Below are positions 15,844 to 25,546 of a stretch of 64,000 bases of DNA, piece after piece. The translations under genes were made by a program, and so were the position numbers. Position 1 is the first letter of the stretch, and every line of letters starts with the position of its first letter. The stretch is from contig NZ_QPKI01000014.1 in assembly GCF_003339685.1 (NCBI RefSeq), positions 28,242 through 92,241 on the forward strand. The letters run 5' to 3'. Source of the DNA: Halomonas sp. DQ26W. Lineage in GTDB: Bacteria > Pseudomonadota > Gammaproteobacteria > Pseudomonadales > Halomonadaceae. The notes under the pieces were generated by a model. The model saw only the letters and a list, made by a program, of their open reading frames with translations, was not told where the DNA came from and searched no databases.

Positions 15844-16506
15844 TCAGTCGTCAAACGTCATTTCAGGCACATGCTCGGGTACCACCAGCTTGCCCGCCGT
15901 TTTCTCGACGATCTCCTCTACGCTGACACCCGGCGCCCGCTCCTTGAGAATGAATGCACCGTTCTCGATCTCCATGTAGGCCAGGTCCGTCAGCACACGA
16001 CTGATACAGCCCGCACCTGTCAAGGGAAGGCTGCACTTCTCGAGCAGTTTCGACTCACCGTGCTTGGAAGCATGGGTCATGGTGCAGATGATGTTCTCGG
16101 CACCAGCCACCAGGTCCATGGCACCGCCCATGCCCTTGATCAGCTTTCCGGGGACCATCCAGGAGGCGATATTGCCTTCCTGGTCCACCTCGAATGCTCC
16201 GAGAACGGTCAGGTCAACATGACCGCCACGGATCATCGCAAAGGACTCCGCCGAGGAGAAGATCGCGGCTCCCGGGCGCGCCGTCACCGTCTGCTTGCCG
16301 GCATTGATCATGTCCGAATCGACTTCTTCCTCGGTAGGGAAGCGCCCCATGCCCAGCAGTCCATTCTCGGACTGCAGCATGACATCGATTCCATCGGGAA
16401 TATAATTGGCAACCAGGGTGGGGATGCCGATACCCAGATTGACGTAAAAACCGTCCTGGAGTTCGCGTGCCACGCGCTGTGCCATCTGTTCGCGAGTCAG
16501 TGCCAT
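15844..16506 (-). CDS. scoB: 3-oxoacid (acetoacetyl) CoA-transferase subunit B
   Basis: 220 residues with the family-typical start (LTREQMAQRVARELQDGFYV, NLGIGIPTLVANYIP) and the catalytic glutamate motif LQSENGLLGMG. C-terminal AYMEIENGAFILKERAPG and TAGKLVVPEHVPEMTF also fit. With subunit A it moves CoA from succinyl-CoA (or acetyl-CoA) to acetoacetate, feeding ketone bodies into central metabolism. BdhA at 11.8 kb supplies acetoacetate. The gene follows scoA by 75 bp in the same operon. Choice between SCOT and AtoDA-type substrate use is not possible from sequence alone. Confidence 0.9.
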   Translation of the reverse strand: MALTREQMAQRVARELQDGFYVNLGIGIPTLVANYIPDGIDVMLQSENGLLGMGRFPTEEEVDSDMINAGKQTVTARPGAAIFSSAESFAMIRGGHVDLTVLGAFEVDQEGNIASWMVPGKLIKGMGGAMDLVAGAENIICTMTHASKHGESKLLEKCSLPLTGAGCISRVLTDLAYMEIENGAFILKERAPGVSVEEIVEKTAGKLVVPEHVPEMTFDD

Positions 16507-16581
16507 CTTCTTGCCTCTTGTCGTTGTGAGCCATGCCGGTCCGGCCGGAATGCTCGAATCGAATCCATGGAAAGTCGCGGC

Positions 16582-17280
16582 TCAGTCGCGAACGGTGCGC
16601 TTTTCGATGCGCTTCTCGAAAGAGCCCTGGATGATCCGGTCGACATAGATCCCGGGCGTATGGATCTGACTGGGCTCCAGTTCACCCGGCTCGACGATCT
16701 CTTCCACTTCGACCACAGTGATCTTGCCGGCGGTGGCAGCCATGGGATTGAAGTTCTGCGCCGTGTGCCGATAGACCACATTGCCGTAGCGATCGGCCTT
16801 CCATCCCTTGATGATGGCGAAGTCGCCGACAATGCCTTCTTCCAGGATGTAGTGGCGCCCATTGAACTCGCGCACCTCTTTGCCCTCACCGATCGGCGTA
16901 CCGTAGCCGGTCGCGGTATAGAAGGCCGGAATTCCTGCACCGCCGGCTCGCATGCGCTCGGCCAGGGTACCCTGGGGCGTCAGCACGACCTCGATCTCGT
17001 CGTTGAGCATCTGCTGCTCGAACAGGGCATTCTCACCAACGTAGGAGGCATATATCTTGCTGATCTGGCGATCTTCCAGCAGCAGGCCGAGGCCGAACCC
17101 ATCGACACCGCAATTATTGGAGAACACGGTCAGGTCCTTGACGCCCCGACGCTTGATCTCGGCAATCAGGTTTTCCGGAATGCCGCACAGGCCGAAACCA
17201 CCGGCAATCACGGTCATACCGCTTTCGATGCCTTGCATTGCCTCTTCGTAGGAATATACGCGTTTGTCGAATCCGGCCAT
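16582..17280 (-). CDS. scoA: 3-oxoacid (acetoacetyl) CoA-transferase subunit A
   Basis: 232 residues: [37 protein letters not shown] (GGFGxxGxP signature of CoA-transferase A subunits), [27 protein letters not shown]-like [30 protein letters not shown]. The heterodimer partner is ScoB. First gene of the operon, starting at ATG 17280. The LysR-type gene 122 bp upstream on the other strand is the obvious candidate regulator. The intergenic region is AT-rich, as expected of a divergent promoter. Confidence 0.9.
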   Translation of the reverse strand: MAGFDKRVYSYEEAMQGIESGMTVIAGGFGLCGIPENLIAEIKRRGVKDLTVFSNNCGVDGFGLGLLLEDRQISKIYASYVGENALFEQQMLNDEIEVVLTPQGTLAERMRAGGAGIPAFYTATGYGTPIGEGKEVREFNGRHYILEEGIVGDFAIIKGWKADRYGNVVYRHTAQNFNPMAATAGKITVVEVEEIVEPGELEPSQIHTPGIYVDRIIQGSFEKRIEKRTVRD

Positions 17281-17402
17281 CGCGAAGCCTCGTCTTGTTG
17301 TGAGATGAAAGAGTGACGGTACCTGATCAGTGTTGACCCGGCGAATATATTTGTTAAGTTTGTTTTTCTTATCAATTAATCGGAATTATAAATTAGTCGA
17401 TC

Positions 17403-18302
17403 ATGGCCATGACCATCAAGCAACTACGGGCCTTCCAGGCGGTCGCCCAGGCTCTCAGCTTTACCCAGGCTTGCGAACGCCTTCATCTCTCGCAGCCGGC
17501 GCTGAGCCTGGCCATCAAGGGGCTGGAGGAGACTCTGGGGGGAGCCCTTCTGATCCGCAGCACCCGCAGCGTTCGCCTGACACCGGAAGGAGAGACGCTG
17601 CTGCCCATGGCCAAACGGCTGCTTGCCGACTGGGACAACGCCGAGGAGCTGCTTCGCCAGCGTTTCACGCTGCAGCTGGGTCGCGTCGCCGTTGCCGCCA
17701 TGCCTTCGATCGCCTGCAATCGACTGCCGCGCGCGCTGCGTGTCTTCCGCGAGCAATTTCCGCGGGTCAACGTGACGGTACACGATGTGATCAATGAACA
17801 GGTCATCGATATGGTACGCCAGCAGCAGGTCGAACTCGGTATTGCCTTCGAGCCCGAAACAAGCGAAGGGATTGACTTCCTGCCGCTCTTCGACGATACC
17901 TTCGTCGCCGTCGTGCCCCCCGACTCCCCATTGGCCAATGCCGTTGCGATCGACTGGAACGCCCTGCTCGACCACGACTTCATCACCCTGCAACGCCCCT
18001 CTATGGTACGCATCCTGATGGAACAAGCCCTGGCACTGCGCGGTACCGATCTCCCCGTCACCTTTGAAAGCCATCAGCTGGCGACGGTGGGCCGAATGGT
18101 TGCCAGTGGGCTGGGAGTCAGCGCCGTGCCTACTCTCTGCCGGCAACAGATGCATGAACTGGGTGCACGCTGCGTCCCCCTGCACGATCCTCAGATACGG
18201 CGCACGGTCGGCGTGGTCATTGGTGCGGGCCAGGAGCTCTCCACCGCAGCCCGCGCGCTCTACGACGTACTTTGCATCACCCTGCAACAAACCGACCGGT
18301 AA
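17403..18302 (+). CDS. LysR-family transcriptional regulator, divergent from scoAB
   Basis: 299 residues. An N-terminal winged helix-turn-helix is at about 4-65 (IKQLRAFQAVAQALSFTQAC, ERLHLSQPALSLAIKGLEET), followed by a LysR substrate-binding domain to the C-terminus (VAAMPSIACNRLPRALRVFR, GLGVSAVPTLCRQQMHELGA). Divergent placement suggests control of scoAB, by analogy with most LysR genes; the effector is unknown. Start is ATG 17403, with an in-frame ATG two codons later. Upstream sequence 17320-17400 is AT-rich and likely holds both promoters. Confidence 0.85.
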   Translation: MAMTIKQLRAFQAVAQALSFTQACERLHLSQPALSLAIKGLEETLGGALLIRSTRSVRLTPEGETLLPMAKRLLADWDNAEELLRQRFTLQLGRVAVAAMPSIACNRLPRALRVFREQFPRVNVTVHDVINEQVIDMVRQQQVELGIAFEPETSEGIDFLPLFDDTFVAVVPPDSPLANAVAIDWNALLDHDFITLQRPSMVRILMEQALALRGTDLPVTFESHQLATVGRMVASGLGVSAVPTLCRQQMHELGARCVPLHDPQIRRTVGVVIGAGQELSTAARALYDVLCITLQQTDR

Positions 18303-18380
18303 CAGCACGTATCGCTGGGCAGCCCATCCTTCATCCATTAGCATGAGCGGCTGTCATGCAATAGACGCAAGGAGTAAGGC

Positions 18381-19250
18381 ATGTCGACCCTGAAGGGGAT
18401 CGTCAGCGTGCTGCTGCTTATTATCAGCACTCTGTTCTGGGGAGTTCCCCTCGTGCTGCTGACCGCCCTCAAGCTGATCACGCCCGGGCGTCGGCTAAGC
18501 CGATTCATCCTGCGCGGCCTCAATGGCGTTGCGCTCAATTGGATCGGCTTCAATCTGTGGTGGATGCGCCACTGGCTGAAGCCCCGGGTATGCATGAGCC
18601 TGCCAGAGGGTCTCGCCCGCGACCAGTGGTGGCTGGTGTTGTCAAATCACCGTAGCTGGACCGACATCTTCATGCTGCTGATGGGCCTCCATCGCCGCAT
18701 CCCTATGCCCCGCTTCTTCCTCAAGCAGCAACTGATCTGGGTTCCCATCGTGGGAATGGCCTGGTGGGCGCTTGAGTACCCATTCATGCGCCGCTATACG
18801 AAACAGCAGCTGGCACGCAAACCCCAGCTCGCCCGCATCGATCGCGAAGCGACGGAGAGAATGTGCGAGCGCGCCCGCGAAATGCCAATCGCTATCTTCA
18901 ACTTCGTGGAAGGCACGCGTTTTACGCCAGCCAAGCGAAACCTGCAGAACAGTCCCTTCCGGCACCTGCTGAAACCCAAGGCCGGCGGTATCGCCCAGGT
19001 CCTCAACCTGCTCGGCGATCACCTCAGCGGCATCCTTGACTTCACCCTGCGCTATGAGAATCCCAACCCGACCTTCTGGGGGTTCCTGTGCGGCCGTGAA
19101 GGGCCGATATCGGTTGAAGCACGCCGTCTTGACGTGCCCGCCTGGATGCTGGAAGGCAGCTATTACAATGACCCGCACTACAAGGAGCGCTTCCACTCAT
19201 GGCTCAACGCCCTGTGGCAGGAAAAAGACGAGGCGCTCGACTCGCGCTGA
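18381..19250 (+). CDS. YihG-like lysophospholipid acyltransferase
   Basis: 289 residues with an N-terminal membrane helix (ISTLFWGVPLVLLTALKLIT) and the PlsC acyltransferase motifs: HX4D as NHRSWTDIFML, the FFLKQQLIWVPIVGMAWWAL block, FNFVEGTRFT (EGT motif) and a downstream FRHLLKPKAGG. The family (E. coli YihG) transfers acyl groups onto lysophosphatidic acid at the inner membrane. ATG 18381 follows AAGGAG at about 7 nt. The next gene overlaps its 3' end by 52 bases. Confidence 0.85.
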   Translation: MSTLKGIVSVLLLIISTLFWGVPLVLLTALKLITPGRRLSRFILRGLNGVALNWIGFNLWWMRHWLKPRVCMSLPEGLARDQWWLVLSNHRSWTDIFMLLMGLHRRIPMPRFFLKQQLIWVPIVGMAWWALEYPFMRRYTKQQLARKPQLARIDREATERMCERAREMPIAIFNFVEGTRFTPAKRNLQNSPFRHLLKPKAGGIAQVLNLLGDHLSGILDFTLRYENPNPTFWGFLCGREGPISVEARRLDVPAWMLEGSYYNDPHYKERFHSWLNALWQEKDEALDSR

Positions 19251-20119
19251 TGATCGTCATCCTGCTGCTACTGGCCGGCTGTGCCAGCGGTGGCGGGAAT
19301 GTGCAACGCGGTGGAGCCCCCGGCATCGACGGTAGCTGGGTCACCGTGCAGCGTGGCGATACCCTGGGTAGCATCGCGGCACAGGCGAATGTGCCGTTGG
19401 CTAGATTGCAGCGCTTCAATCCAGACGCCAATCCTAATCGGCTGGCGGTTGGCCAGCGCCTGCTGGTACCGACTCAACAGGAACGCGCGCCGTCCGGCGG
19501 CCCCTATCGTTACCAGATACGTCCCGGCGATACCTATTCCGGCATCGCCCGACGGTTTACGACCACGCCGGCTCGTATCCAGTCGGCCAACCCCGGTATC
19601 GAGCCAACGCGGCTGAGGGTAGGCCAGGTGATCCAGGTGCCGTTGCAAGCAGCGAGAGCCAGCACAGCCCGTGCCAGCGCGAGTGGAAGCAATCGAGCGG
19701 CACGTGCCACACCGCCTGCGCCCGACACCAGCTCACTACCCGGCTCCGCCCGCAACTGGCCCTGGCCATTGGACGACTACCGTGTCGTTCGCGCCTTCGG
19801 CAGCGACAGTCGTGGCACGCTGCAGCCGATGTTGCTTGCCACCGGTCGCGGCGCCAACGCCAGAGCCGTCGCCGATGGCGATGTGCGTTTCGCCGGCAGC
19901 ATGCGCCAGCTCGGCCGAGTGGTCATCGTGCATCATGCCGACAACCTGCAGAGTGTCTACGCCCTTTGCGATTCGATCCTGGTCGACGATGGTGCCAGGG
20001 TCACCCGCGGCACACCGTTGTGCGAAGTCGGTTACAGCAATACTACCGAGCGACACGACCTGCTCTTCGACGTACGCCTGGGCGGCAAGCCGATCGACCC
20101 ACGGCGAGTGCTACGCTAA
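19199..20119 (+). CDS. LysM/LytM-domain lipoprotein (NlpD/YgeR-like)
   Basis: 306 residues. A basic N-terminus and a hydrophobic stretch end in a lipobox (LLLLAGC, Cys about 27). Two LysM repeats follow (VTVQRGDTLGSIAAQANVPL and YQIRPGDTYSGIARRFTTTP), a low-complexity linker (about 150-180), and a C-terminal peptidase M23 fold. The M23 part lacks the zinc ligands: the YAHND segment reads YALCD and LHFEIR reads LLFDVR. Like NlpD and EnvC it is probably an inactive LytM protein that activates cell-wall amidases. ATG 19199 overlaps the previous gene; ATG 19250 would remove the positively charged signal-peptide start and is disfavoured. Confidence 0.8.
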   Translation: MAQRPVAGKRRGARLALMIVILLLLAGCASGGGNVQRGGAPGIDGSWVTVQRGDTLGSIAAQANVPLARLQRFNPDANPNRLAVGQRLLVPTQQERAPSGGPYRYQIRPGDTYSGIARRFTTTPARIQSANPGIEPTRLRVGQVIQVPLQAARASTARASASGSNRAARATPPAPDTSSLPGSARNWPWPLDDYRVVRAFGSDSRGTLQPMLLATGRGANARAVADGDVRFAGSMRQLGRVVIVHHADNLQSVYALCDSILVDDGARVTRGTPLCEVGYSNTTERHDLLFDVRLGGKPIDPRRVLR

Positions 20120-20123
20120 GGCT

Positions 20124-20771
20124 ATGATGCGTCCAAGCCCTTTGCCGTGTGATATCTTGCTGCGCTCGCCGCTGCTGCAGCGTTTCACTACCCTGCTCGG
20201 CGAGTCAACTGCGAGCACCATTCTGGAGCGACTGGATGGCGAATTGGACTGGCAGCAGCCCCGCCTGCGTCTCTACGGCCGCGAACATCCGATTCCACGC
20301 CGCCAGGTGTGGATGGGGGACAGCGAGGCGCATTACCGCTACTCGGGTCACGATTTCCAGCCCGCACTTTGGCATACTGATGTCGCAAAGATCCGAGATG
20401 CCACCATTGCACGCCTGGCCGCTGCCGGAATCACTGCCACGTTCAACAGCGCACTGCTGAACCGCTATGAAAATGGAGAGGAGCGAATGGGCTGGCACAG
20501 CGATAACGAGACCGAACTTGGCCCAGACCCGCTAATAGCTGCCGTCAGCCTGGGAGCAGAGCGCCCGTTACGCATGCGCTGGCGGAAGGGTTCACGCGAG
20601 GCTTTCAATGTTTGGCTGCCCCATGACAGCCTCTTGCTGATGGGCCACGGGGTACAGCGGCAACTTCATCACGCACTGTTGCCCCGACAGATACCCGGGC
20701 TCAGGATCAGCCTCACATTTCGTTATGTTGCGTCTCAGGCGGCAAACGTCGATACAGCCCCCACAGAATAA
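20124..20771 (+). CDS. AlkB-like 2-oxoglutarate/Fe(II) dioxygenase
   Basis: 215 residues. Motifs: PRLRLYGREHPIPRRQVWMG, LLNRYENGEERMGWHSDNE (HxD iron ligands), VSLGAERPLRMRWRK, QRQLHHALLP (third His) and GLRISLTFRYV (Arg pair for 2-oxoglutarate). This matches the short AlkB homologues (ALKBH2/3 style) that repair 1-methyladenine and 3-methylcytosine. ATG 20124, five bases after the preceding stop. The last 59 bases overlap the 3' end of the convergent ligase gene, beyond the conserved core. Confidence 0.85.
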   Translation: MMRPSPLPCDILLRSPLLQRFTTLLGESTASTILERLDGELDWQQPRLRLYGREHPIPRRQVWMGDSEAHYRYSGHDFQPALWHTDVAKIRDATIARLAAAGITATFNSALLNRYENGEERMGWHSDNETELGPDPLIAAVSLGAERPLRMRWRKGSREAFNVWLPHDSLLLMGHGVQRQLHHALLPRQIPGLRISLTFRYVASQAANVDTAPTE

Positions 20772-22011
20772 CCAGCAGCAGTGAATAGATCATCCCGCCC
20801 ATGGGGTAGGCCAGGAAACTATAGGTCAAGCCAAAGTCGATGAAAGCAACCGACAGCAGTGTCCCCGCCACGGCCAGCGACTGCCTCTCCCCGGAGGCAC
20901 TGCCGATACCTCTGGCGAAGAGCCAGAGTGGCATCACATACAGCGCCAAAAGGGTGATCAAACCTGGCAACCCACGCTTCACCCAGGCGTCGAGCACGTC
21001 ATTATGGGCATGCCAGAAGCGGCCAAGTGATGGGTCCTGAACTCCTTTTGCGCCACGCTCACGCATGGCGGCACGGTATTCCCGGGTTCCCCAGCCGACG
21101 ATCGGTCGCTCGGCAATCAGCTGGCCCGCGCCCTTCCACATTTCGAGTCGTGCACTGACCGAGGTCATATCGTCATCCCCGTCCACATACTGCTGCACAC
21201 CGCTCACCGCGTTATGCACGCGCTTGGCCACACCGGTCTGCGGGGTCATATAGAGACTGCCAATCAGTACCAGCACGCAGGTCACAAGCAGTAACCGCCA
21301 GCGTAGCGTCAGGCGCTTGTGATGGCCGCGATAGAGCACCCAGACGGCCAGCGGCAGGCCGATCCAACCGCCCCGCGAACCGGAAAGCGCCGAGGTAGTC
21401 AGCCCCGCAAGCCCCCCAAGCGTCATCAGCAACGTCCAGCGCCAGCGATCATTACGCGTGATTGCCCAACCAAGGCCGGCAAAGCACAGCAGCCCTGTCA
21501 TCAGCCCCAGGTTGCCAAACAGGATGGCATGCAGGGGCTCCTGCCCAATGGCACGAGGTACACCCTGGAAGATGCGCTGCAAGAACGCCCAGCTACCAGC
21601 GGTGATGCTGCCAAGGGCAAGCCCGGCCCACAGCCAGGTAGCGGAAGGCTTGAGCCTGGCCATGGCGATCAGTGTCACCATGGCAAGCCAAACCGGCCAG
21701 GCATCGCGCAGTCCCTTGAATCGCATGCCGTGTGCGAATTCCATTACCACCCAGCTCACACCATAGAGCAGAAGCACTGCTATCAGCACCTTGTCCTGGC
21801 GATGGGGAAATCCATCCAGCTGACCCTTGCCTGCCGCCAGGGCGGCCAGGATCAACAGTACCGGCACCGCAACCAATAGAGGCCAGGGCAGGATCAGGTA
21901 GGCGACAGCAGCAAACAGCAATGCCATGGCCGCAAGGGGGCCATGGCATTGATCTCTTGGACGTCGCGATAGCATCAGGGACATCGGTCGGCAATGTTCA
22001 TTCTTGATCAT
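20713..22011 (-). CDS. O-antigen ligase / polymerase family membrane protein
   Basis: About 432 residues, almost all hydrophobic, with roughly ten to twelve membrane helices. A large periplasmic loop contains ERPIVGWGTREYRAAMRERG and FWHAHNDVLDAWVKRGLPGL, the H-N-D-x-L element typical of the Wzy/WaaL (O-antigen ligase) family. It would join or polymerise surface glycans on lipid A-core or a related acceptor. The start is uncertain: ATG 22011, 21984 and 21975 are in frame and none has a convincing ribosome site; a TTG at 22041 abuts gcvT. It lies downstream of gcvT without obvious functional link. Confidence 0.75.
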   Translation of the reverse strand: MIKNEHCRPMSLMLSRRPRDQCHGPLAAMALLFAAVAYLILPWPLLVAVPVLLILAALAAGKGQLDGFPHRQDKVLIAVLLLYGVSWVVMEFAHGMRFKGLRDAWPVWLAMVTLIAMARLKPSATWLWAGLALGSITAGSWAFLQRIFQGVPRAIGQEPLHAILFGNLGLMTGLLCFAGLGWAITRNDRWRWTLLMTLGGLAGLTTSALSGSRGGWIGLPLAVWVLYRGHHKRLTLRWRLLLVTCVLVLIGSLYMTPQTGVAKRVHNAVSGVQQYVDGDDDMTSVSARLEMWKGAGQLIAERPIVGWGTREYRAAMRERGAKGVQDPSLGRFWHAHNDVLDAWVKRGLPGLITLLALYVMPLWLFARGIGSASGERQSLAVAGTLLSVAFIDFGLTYSFLAYPMGGMIYSLLLVILWGLYRRLPPETQHNEM

Positions 22012-22037
22012 AAGGAGCAGACCTGTGGTATATCTCC

Positions 22038-23150
22038 TCAACCGCGATAGTACCTCGGCGGCACAAACGGCATTCTGGTCACCGTCATCGGCAGCCGCTT
22101 GCCGCGCACCTCAGCGTAAACGATCGTGCCGATCTCGGCATTCTCGATGGTGACGTACCCCATCGCCACTGGCTTACCGACGCTTGGGCCGAAGCCACCG
22201 GAGGTGACCACACCGATTGCCTTGTCGTCGCTGTCGTACAATTCGGCACCCTCACGCACCGGCGCACGCCCTTCGCCCAGCAGCCCTACTCGCTTGCGCT
22301 GGTGATCCTTTTTCTCTACCTGATGGAGGATCAGGTCCGCACCGGGGAAGCCGCCCTGACGCTCACCGCCACGCCGACGTGGTTTGCCGATCGCCCAGAT
22401 CAGCCCAGCTTCCACCGGGGTGGTCTCGGTGTCGATATCGTGACCGTACAGGCAGAGTCCCGCCTCCAGGCGCAGTGAGTCCCGAGCACCGAGACCTATC
22501 GCTTTCACCTCATCTTCGGCCAGCAGGCGGCGCGCCAAGGCCTCGGCTTGGTCCGCCGGCACCGATATCTCGAAACCATCCTCACCGGTATAGCCACTGC
22601 GACTGACCCAGACAGGAATGCCGTCGATCTCGAAACGACCCTGCTGCATGAAGACCATCTCGCAGGCAGCTGGGCACAACCTCTGCATCACGCTTGCCGC
22701 GTGCGGACCTTGAAGGGCCAGCAGGCCGCGGTCGAGCACCTCGATTTCATGCTCGGCATCCACACCGGTCTCGAGCAGGGCAACATCCTGATCCTTGCAG
22801 GCTGCATTGACCACGAGATAGAGGTGGTCACCAACGTTGGCCACCATCAGGTCGTCAACAACGCCCCCCTCCTGCCCGGTGAACAGCGCATAGCGCTGCA
22901 AGCCTTCGGGCAGTCCAACGATATCCGCGCAGACGAGGGTTTCCAGCGACTCCGCCGGCCTGGGACCGTGCAGCAGCACCTGCCCCATGTGCGAAACGTC
23001 AAAAAGGCCACAGGCCGCCCGGGCATGCTCGTGCTCCTTCTTGACGCCAAGTGGATACTGCACCGGCATATCATAGCCGGCAAAAGGCACCATCTTGCCC
23101 CCCAGCTCCAGGTGCAGGCCATGTAGTGGCGTATGCTTGAGTTCGCTCAT
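22038..23150 (-). CDS. gcvT: Glycine cleavage system T protein (aminomethyltransferase)
   Basis: 370 residues: HTPLHGLHLELGGKMVPFAG, YDMPVQYPLGVKKEHEHARA, CGLFDVSHMGQVLLHGP, and a C-terminal GEGRAPVREGAELYD and PVAMGYVTIENAEIGT region. It takes the aminomethyl group from lipoylated GcvH and makes 5,10-methylene-THF. It is downstream of the Na+/Ala-Gly symporter with a 42-bp gap, so both are probably one transcript, and it is separated from gcvH-gcvP, which run the other way. ATG 23150. Confidence 0.93.
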   Translation of the reverse strand: MSELKHTPLHGLHLELGGKMVPFAGYDMPVQYPLGVKKEHEHARAACGLFDVSHMGQVLLHGPRPAESLETLVCADIVGLPEGLQRYALFTGQEGGVVDDLMVANVGDHLYLVVNAACKDQDVALLETGVDAEHEIEVLDRGLLALQGPHAASVMQRLCPAACEMVFMQQGRFEIDGIPVWVSRSGYTGEDGFEISVPADQAEALARRLLAEDEVKAIGLGARDSLRLEAGLCLYGHDIDTETTPVEAGLIWAIGKPRRRGGERQGGFPGADLILHQVEKKDHQRKRVGLLGEGRAPVREGAELYDSDDKAIGVVTSGGFGPSVGKPVAMGYVTIENAEIGTIVYAEVRGKRLPMTVTRMPFVPPRYYRG

Positions 23151-23192
23151 GCGGTCATCCTCGATAGTGTTGGGCTCTGTCTGAAAGCCAAT

Positions 23193-24599
23193 TCAACGCT
23201 GTCCATGGTCAAGGTCTTCCCCCGGCAAGACCTCCTTGCCGTCGAAATAATCCTTGGTCACCTTGAACACCACCGGTGAGAGCAGTGCCAGCGCAATCAG
23301 GTTGGGAATCGCCATCATGGCATTGAAGGTGTCAGCCATCAGCCAGATGAAACCGAGCTGCGCTATCGCCCCCAGAGGGATGGCCAATACGAACAGCGTT
23401 CGATAGAGCATGATCGAGCGTGTGCCGAACAGGAACTGGAAGCACTTCTCACCGTAGAAGGACCACCCCAGTATGGTAGTGAAGGCAAATACCGCCAATG
23501 CCACCGACACGATCTGATTGCCGAAGCCGGGTAGCGCCGCATCGAAAGAGAGCGCCGTCAGCGAAGCGCCCTGCTCGCCCTCGATCCACACCGTGGATGT
23601 CAGGATCACCAGCGCCGTGATGGTGCAAACGATGATCGTATCGATGAAGGTGCCCAGCATGGCGATGAGGCCCTGGCGCACCGGATTCTTGGTCTTTGCC
23701 GCCGCATGGGCGATGGGCGCACTACCCAGGCCAGCTTCGTTGGAGAAGATGCCTCGCGCCACGCCAAAGCGGATGGCCGCCATAACGGCTGCGCCGGCGA
23801 AGCCGCCCGCCGCTGCATGCGGGTTGAAGGCATAGTAGAAAATCAGACCGAAGGCCTCGCCGATCTGACCCGCATTGACGATCAGCACAAGCAATCCCGC
23901 AATGATATAGAGGATGCCCATGACCGGCACCAACTTGCCCGCCACCTTGGCTATACGCTTGATGCCGCCAAGGATAACTGCCCCGGCCAGCACCATGATT
24001 ACTACGCCTGTCAGCCAGTGCGGGATGTTGAACGTGGAATCCAACGCGTCGGCGACGGAATTGGACTGCACCGTATTGCCGATCCCGAAGGCAGCGATGG
24101 CGCCGAAGAAGGCGAAAGCACCACCCAGCCACAGCCACTTCCTGCCCAGCCCATTCTTGATGTAGAACATCGGCCCACCGACGTGGTAACCGGTACTATC
24201 GGTCTCGCGAAAGCGAACGGCCAGCACGGCTTCGGCGAACTTGGTCGCCATACCCACCAGGGCAGTGATCCACATCCAGAATATCGCCCCTGGCCCACCC
24301 AGGGCGATGGCTGTCGCCACCCCGGCAATATTACCCGTACCGATAGTGGCAGAGAGCGCCGTCATCAAGGCGTTGAAGGGCGAAATCTCCCCCTCCTCTT
24401 CCACTCGCTTCTTTTCCCCCGGTTTCGGCTTGGCATCGCGTCCCTGCCACATCAACTTGAAGCCAACACCCAGCTTGCGAAGGGGCATCAATTTCAGGCC
24501 GAGCTGCAGATAGAGGCCAACGCCCAGCAGCAAAATGAGCATCAACGGACCCCAGACCACGCTGTTGATGGTCGTGAATATCGTTGTCAAGATTTCCAC
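23193..24599 (-). CDS. Alanine/glycine:cation (Na+) symporter, AGCS family
   Basis: 468 residues with about ten membrane helices. Family hallmarks: LKLMPLRKLGVGFKLMWQGR, GEISPFNALMTALSATIGTG, NIAGVATAIALGGPGAIFWM, FSNEAGLGSAPIAHAAAKT. It imports alanine or glycine with sodium; location next to gcvT argues for glycine. GTG 24599 is the start, with AGAGGG about 8 nt upstream. The 541-bp region to gcvH must hold the divergent promoters. Sodium coupling suits a halophile. Confidence 0.9.
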   Translation of the reverse strand: MEILTTIFTTINSVVWGPLMLILLLGVGLYLQLGLKLMPLRKLGVGFKLMWQGRDAKPKPGEKKRVEEEGEISPFNALMTALSATIGTGNIAGVATAIALGGPGAIFWMWITALVGMATKFAEAVLAVRFRETDSTGYHVGGPMFYIKNGLGRKWLWLGGAFAFFGAIAAFGIGNTVQSNSVADALDSTFNIPHWLTGVVIMVLAGAVILGGIKRIAKVAGKLVPVMGILYIIAGLLVLIVNAGQIGEAFGLIFYYAFNPHAAAGGFAGAAVMAAIRFGVARGIFSNEAGLGSAPIAHAAAKTKNPVRQGLIAMLGTFIDTIIVCTITALVILTSTVWIEGEQGASLTALSFDAALPGFGNQIVSVALAVFAFTTILGWSFYGEKCFQFLFGTRSIMLYRTLFVLAIPLGAIAQLGFIWLMADTFNAMMAIPNLIALALLSPVVFKVTKDYFDGKEVLPGEDLDHGQR

Positions 24600-25140
24600 G
24601 CACGTATCCCTCTGTTATATGGATTTATTGTTGGGCTTGCCGACGCTCTCGCCTCACAAGCACAAGTCATGCCCAAGGCTGCCAACTGCAAAATTATCGG
24701 CAGCTCAAACCGGTGTACCATAGCGGAATAAACCATGTTTCCGCCACCCTAGCGCAATGTCATCTTCTGTATTCGTTGTATAGGGGGATACTGGAGTGCA
24801 AGCGTAACGCGTGTTTCGTATCGGAAACAATAACTCCGCTCTTCCGGTGCCGGAGGATTCCTTCTACCGCCGGCAGAGTGGACGAGTCTTGGCAAGAGCC
24901 GAGTGGTGCATGCTTGGTTATAGACTAGTGAGTGTAGTCGGCACTGCCTAATAGATGAAATCGAGTCAATCGCCCTGTCTACCCAACGCAGCTACCGCTG
25001 GACGCGAGTCGCTTGCCGCGTCAATCTGCAGAGGTAGGCATGCAGCGCCCAAGGCTCGACAAACCCCGGGACTCGCCAAACGGCGTCAATGGCGTTAGCA
25101 TTCACCCGTTCAGAAACCTTTTTCGTATAGGAAAACTATC
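24600..25140. other. 541-bp divergent control region between agcS-gcvT and gcvHP
   Basis: No convincing gene. It must hold two divergent promoters. GC-rich inverted sequences occur around 24845-24890 (CCGGTGCCGG and CCGCCGGCAGAG). I looked on both strands for the conserved cores of the glycine riboswitch and did not recognise them. LysR- or GcvA-type operators cannot be placed by eye. Confidence 0.5.
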
Positions 25141-25530
25141 ATGAGCACGATTCCTGCAAACCTGCGCTACAACGACAGCCATGAATGGGTACAGGACAAT
25201 GGTGATGGCACTGTCACTATCGGCATTACCGATCATGCTCAGGGAGCCCTGGGCGACGTGGTTTTCGTAGAGCTGCCCGATGTCGGGCGCACCTTGGCAA
25301 AGGGCGATGAGTTCGGCGTGGTCGAGTCGGTGAAAGCCGCCTCCGACCTCTACGCCCCGGTGGCCGGTGAGGTCATCGAAGTCAACGAGGCGCTCGAAGA
25401 CGCCCCTGAAACGGTCAACGAGGCACCCTACGACGGCGGCTGGATCATGAAAGTGCGCATCGAGGGCGCTGCCAGCCTCGACGACCTGCTCGACGCCGAC
25501 GCCTACCAGGCCGCTACCGCCGAGGAGTGA
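25141..25530 (+). CDS. gcvH: Glycine cleavage system H protein
   Basis: 129 residues, the standard length. [20 protein letters not shown] and [19 protein letters not shown] lead to the lipoyl lysine in [20 protein letters not shown] (ESVKA motif). It carries the aminomethyl intermediate between GcvP and GcvT. The lipoyl group is added by LipB/LipA, not encoded here. ATG 25141, first gene of gcvHP. Confidence 0.95.
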   Translation: MSTIPANLRYNDSHEWVQDNGDGTVTIGITDHAQGALGDVVFVELPDVGRTLAKGDEFGVVESVKAASDLYAPVAGEVIEVNEALEDAPETVNEAPYDGGWIMKVRIEGAASLDDLLDADAYQAATAEE

Positions 25531-25546
25531 TTCTTCGACTGCTCTC

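Noticed and set aside
15814..17316. 500-codon plus-strand open frame opposite scoAB
   Set aside because: Covers two complete genes with recognised catalytic motifs on the other strand.
24600..25140. Glycine riboswitch upstream of gcvH or agcS
   Set aside because: The conserved aptamer strings were not found on either strand by eye; only GC-rich inverted sequences were seen.
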